This document shows, in pieces, positions 6,301 through 7,536 of a stretch of 7,536 nucleotides of DNA. Origin of the DNA: Cryomorphaceae bacterium. Its GTDB lineage: Bacteria > Bacteroidota > Bacteroidia > Flavobacteriales > Schleiferiaceae. Each line of letters begins with the position of its first letter. The stretch's first letter is position 1. Location of the stretch: the NCBI GenBank assembly GCA_013911625.1, contig JACESW010000056.1, forward strand, positions 1 through 7,536, written 5' to 3'. The translations under genes were made by a program, and so were the position numbers. Under the pieces are notes generated by a model. It was not told where the DNA came from, made no database searches, and worked only from the letters and a program-made list of their open reading frames with translations.

Positions 6301-6326
6301 AGCGCACAAAAAGGCACCAATTATGC

Positions 6327-6334
6327 TACTTTTG
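6327..6334 (+). promoter_or_regulatory. Candidate -7 promoter box of purH
   Basis: TACTTTTG matches TAnnTTTG exactly. The predicted start near 6340 gives a leader of about 30 nt before ATG 6371. The region 17-21 nt upstream (around 6301-6315) has no TTG, so the -33 element is weak or absent. I see no riboswitch-like structure in the short leader; a PurR-type or other operator is not recognisable. Confidence 0.45.
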
Positions 6335-6370
6335 CACTTTCTCATTATTTACACAACAATCTTGAACGAT

Positions 6371-7536
6371 ATGCGCATTAAAAACGCTCTCATTTCAGTT
6401 TTTCACAAGGACGGTCTTGGACCCATTGTCGACGCACTAAATGCCGGTGGAACAACTATTTATTCAACTGGTGGAACTCAAGCCTTCATTGAAGGACGTG
6501 GCATACCAGTCGAGCGTGTTGAAGATTTAACATCCTACCCTTCTATCTTGGGGGGGCGTGTTAAAACATTGCACCCAAAAGTTTTTGGCGGCATCCTTGC
6601 GCGTAGAGATAATGAGAGTGATCAAGGACAAATGAACGAGTTCGAGATTCCATATTTCGACTTAGTAATTGTCGATCTTTATCCTTTCGAAGCAACCGTA
6701 GCTTCTGGTGCGCCGGAACAAGATATTATCGAGAAGATTGATATCGGTGGTATCTCGTTGATTCGTGCAGCAGCAAAGAACTTCAAAGATTGTTGGATCA
6801 TTTCTAACATGGAACAATATAAAGATGCTCTTGCAGTATTGAACTCTGAGGAAGGGGCAACTTTAGAAATCAGAAGACGCTATGCACTTGAGGCTTTCGA
6901 TGAAAGCAGCAACTATGATACGGCCATTTACCATTACTTCGCTGGTGACCGACTAGATCTTAAAATGAGCGGACGTCAGAAGCAAGGTTTACGCTACGGT
7001 GAAAACCCGCATCAAGAAGCAGCCTACTTCGGTAACCTCGATGATGCACTTGAGCAAATCCACGGCAAGGCATTGAGCTACAATAACCTTTTAGATATAG
7101 ACGCTACGGTAAACCTTATTCGCGAGTTCGAGGAGACTACCATTGCAATCATCAAGCACAACAATGCTTGTGGCTTAGCGACACGCCCATCCCTTGCAGA
7201 GGCATGGGACGATGCATTGGCTGGTGACCCTGTGAGTGCTTTCGGTGGTGTGATTGCTGCAAATAGAGTTGTAGATAAAGCCACTGCCGAGAAGATGAAT
7301 ACATTGTTCTTCGAAGTTTTAATGGCTCCTGGATACGATGAGGACGCTCTAGAGGTCTTAAAAAGTAAAAAGAACCGAGTGCTTTTAATCTTGAAAGACT
7401 ACGAAGTTCCTGCATACAACGTCCGCACTGTTCTAAATGGAACGTTGGTACAAGCAAGAGACGCAAAATCAGAGCGCGCAGCAGATATGGAGACTGTGAC
7501 GAAGGTTGCACCTTCAGATCAGCAGCTCGAAGATCT
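6371..7536 (+). CDS. purH: Bifunctional AICAR transformylase / IMP cyclohydrolase PurH (5' 388 codons; cut by window end)
   Basis: PurH carries out the last two steps of de novo purine synthesis in the cytoplasm: formylation of AICAR from 10-formyl-THF to FAICAR, then ring closure to IMP. The frame opens at ATG 6371 and runs without a stop to the right edge; about three quarters of a usual PurH (roughly 505-530 aa) is present. The N-terminal MGS-like cyclohydrolase domain shows STGGT (32-36), GGRVKTLHPK (61-70), DLYPF and RAAAKN (132-137). The transformylase domain shows RYGENPHQ (208-215), SYNNLLDIDA, the catalytic Lys262-His263 in KHNNACG, and DPVSAFGGVIAANR. KHNNACG replaces the enterobacterial KHANPCG form but keeps the Lys-His pair; from memory this variant is usual in Bacteroidota. 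It is transcribed divergently from the ABC permease. In several Bacteroidota genomes purH precedes mreB, so rod-shape genes might follow outside the window; this is recollection and not shown here. Confidence 0.96.
   Translation, partial: MRIKNALISVFHKDGLGPIVDALNAGGTTIYSTGGTQAFIEGRGIPVERVEDLTSYPSILGGRVKTLHPKVFGGILARRDNESDQGQMNEFEIPYFDLVIVDLYPFEATVASGAPEQDIIEKIDIGGISLIRAAAKNFKDCWIISNMEQYKDALAVLNSEEGATLEIRRRYALEAFDESSNYDTAIYHYFAGDRLDLKMSGRQKQGLRYGENPHQEAAYFGNLDDALEQIHGKALSYNNLLDIDATVNLIREFEETTIAIIKHNNACGLATRPSLAEAWDDALAGDPVSAFGGVIAANRVVDKATAEKMNTLFFEVLMAPGYDEDALEVLKSKKNRVLLILKDYEVPAYNVRTVLNGTLVQARDAKSERAADMETVTKVAPSDQQLED

Noticed and set aside
6550..6556. Run of seven G in purH, considered as a frameshift or phase-variation site
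   Set aside because: The frame stays open through it and encodes the conserved ILGGRVKTLHPK segment, so the gene is intact here. Slippage in an essential-pathway gene would be disadvantageous, and there is no sign of it.
7078..7511. Minus-strand frames of 68 and 119 codons inside purH
   Set aside because: purH is conserved throughout this region; the opposite-strand products resemble no protein family.
1..7536. CRISPR array, tRNA or rRNA gene, insertion sequence, phage or defence genes
   Set aside because: No regularly spaced repeats, cloverleaf-like segments, transposase or integrase motifs, or terminal inverted repeats were seen. Every stretch above 300 bases is accounted for by a gene.

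Overview
The window comes from a member of the Bacteroidota, most likely the Flavobacteriales or a close relative; genus and species cannot be read from it. The evidence is a type IX secretion (T9SS) cargo with a type B (CHU_C / gliding-motility-associated) C-terminal domain, paired with a PorP/SprF outer-membrane protein; promoter elements of the Bacteroidota form TAnnTTTG; starts without Shine-Dalgarno sequences; and signal peptides that leave a Gln at the mature N-terminus.

Layout. Positions 1-175 hold the 3' end of an unrecognised + strand gene that overlaps (TAATG) a DinB-fold protein (175-813, +). A very strong GC-rich hairpin with A and T tracts (855-889) separates it from a two-gene minus-strand operon: a 665-aa secreted multi-Ig-like T9SS type B cargo (4435-2438), then, after 2 nt, a 507-aa PorP/SprF-family barrel carrying an unusual C-terminal extension of coiled coil, low-complexity linker and SPOR domain (2435-912). 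A compact divergent promoter region (4436-4560) serves this operon and a GAF-domain protein of the free methionine-R-sulfoxide reductase type (4561-5016, +). The GAF gene ends tail-to-tail, with a 4-nt overlap, against a MacB/FtsX-type ABC permease (minus; best start a GTG at 6266, stop at 5013). A second divergent promoter region with an inverted repeat lies before purH (6371 onward, +), which is cut by the window end after 388 codons.

How the genes fit together. The cargo and PorP/SprF genes look like a self-contained T9SS cargo/partner module with its own promoter (near 4479-4506) and terminator (855-889). The SPOR domain suggests that the barrel is tethered to peptidoglycan. The GAF protein, permease and purH are housekeeping-type genes with no evident functional link to the module. 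The permease has no adjacent ATPase gene here.

The most interesting point is the PorP/SprF-coiled coil-SPOR architecture in a tightly coupled operon with a type B cargo. Further points are the His replacement of one of the three family cysteines in the fRMsr-like protein and the symmetrical sequence elements in both divergent promoter regions. I see no CRISPR array, tRNA, rRNA, insertion sequence or phage gene.
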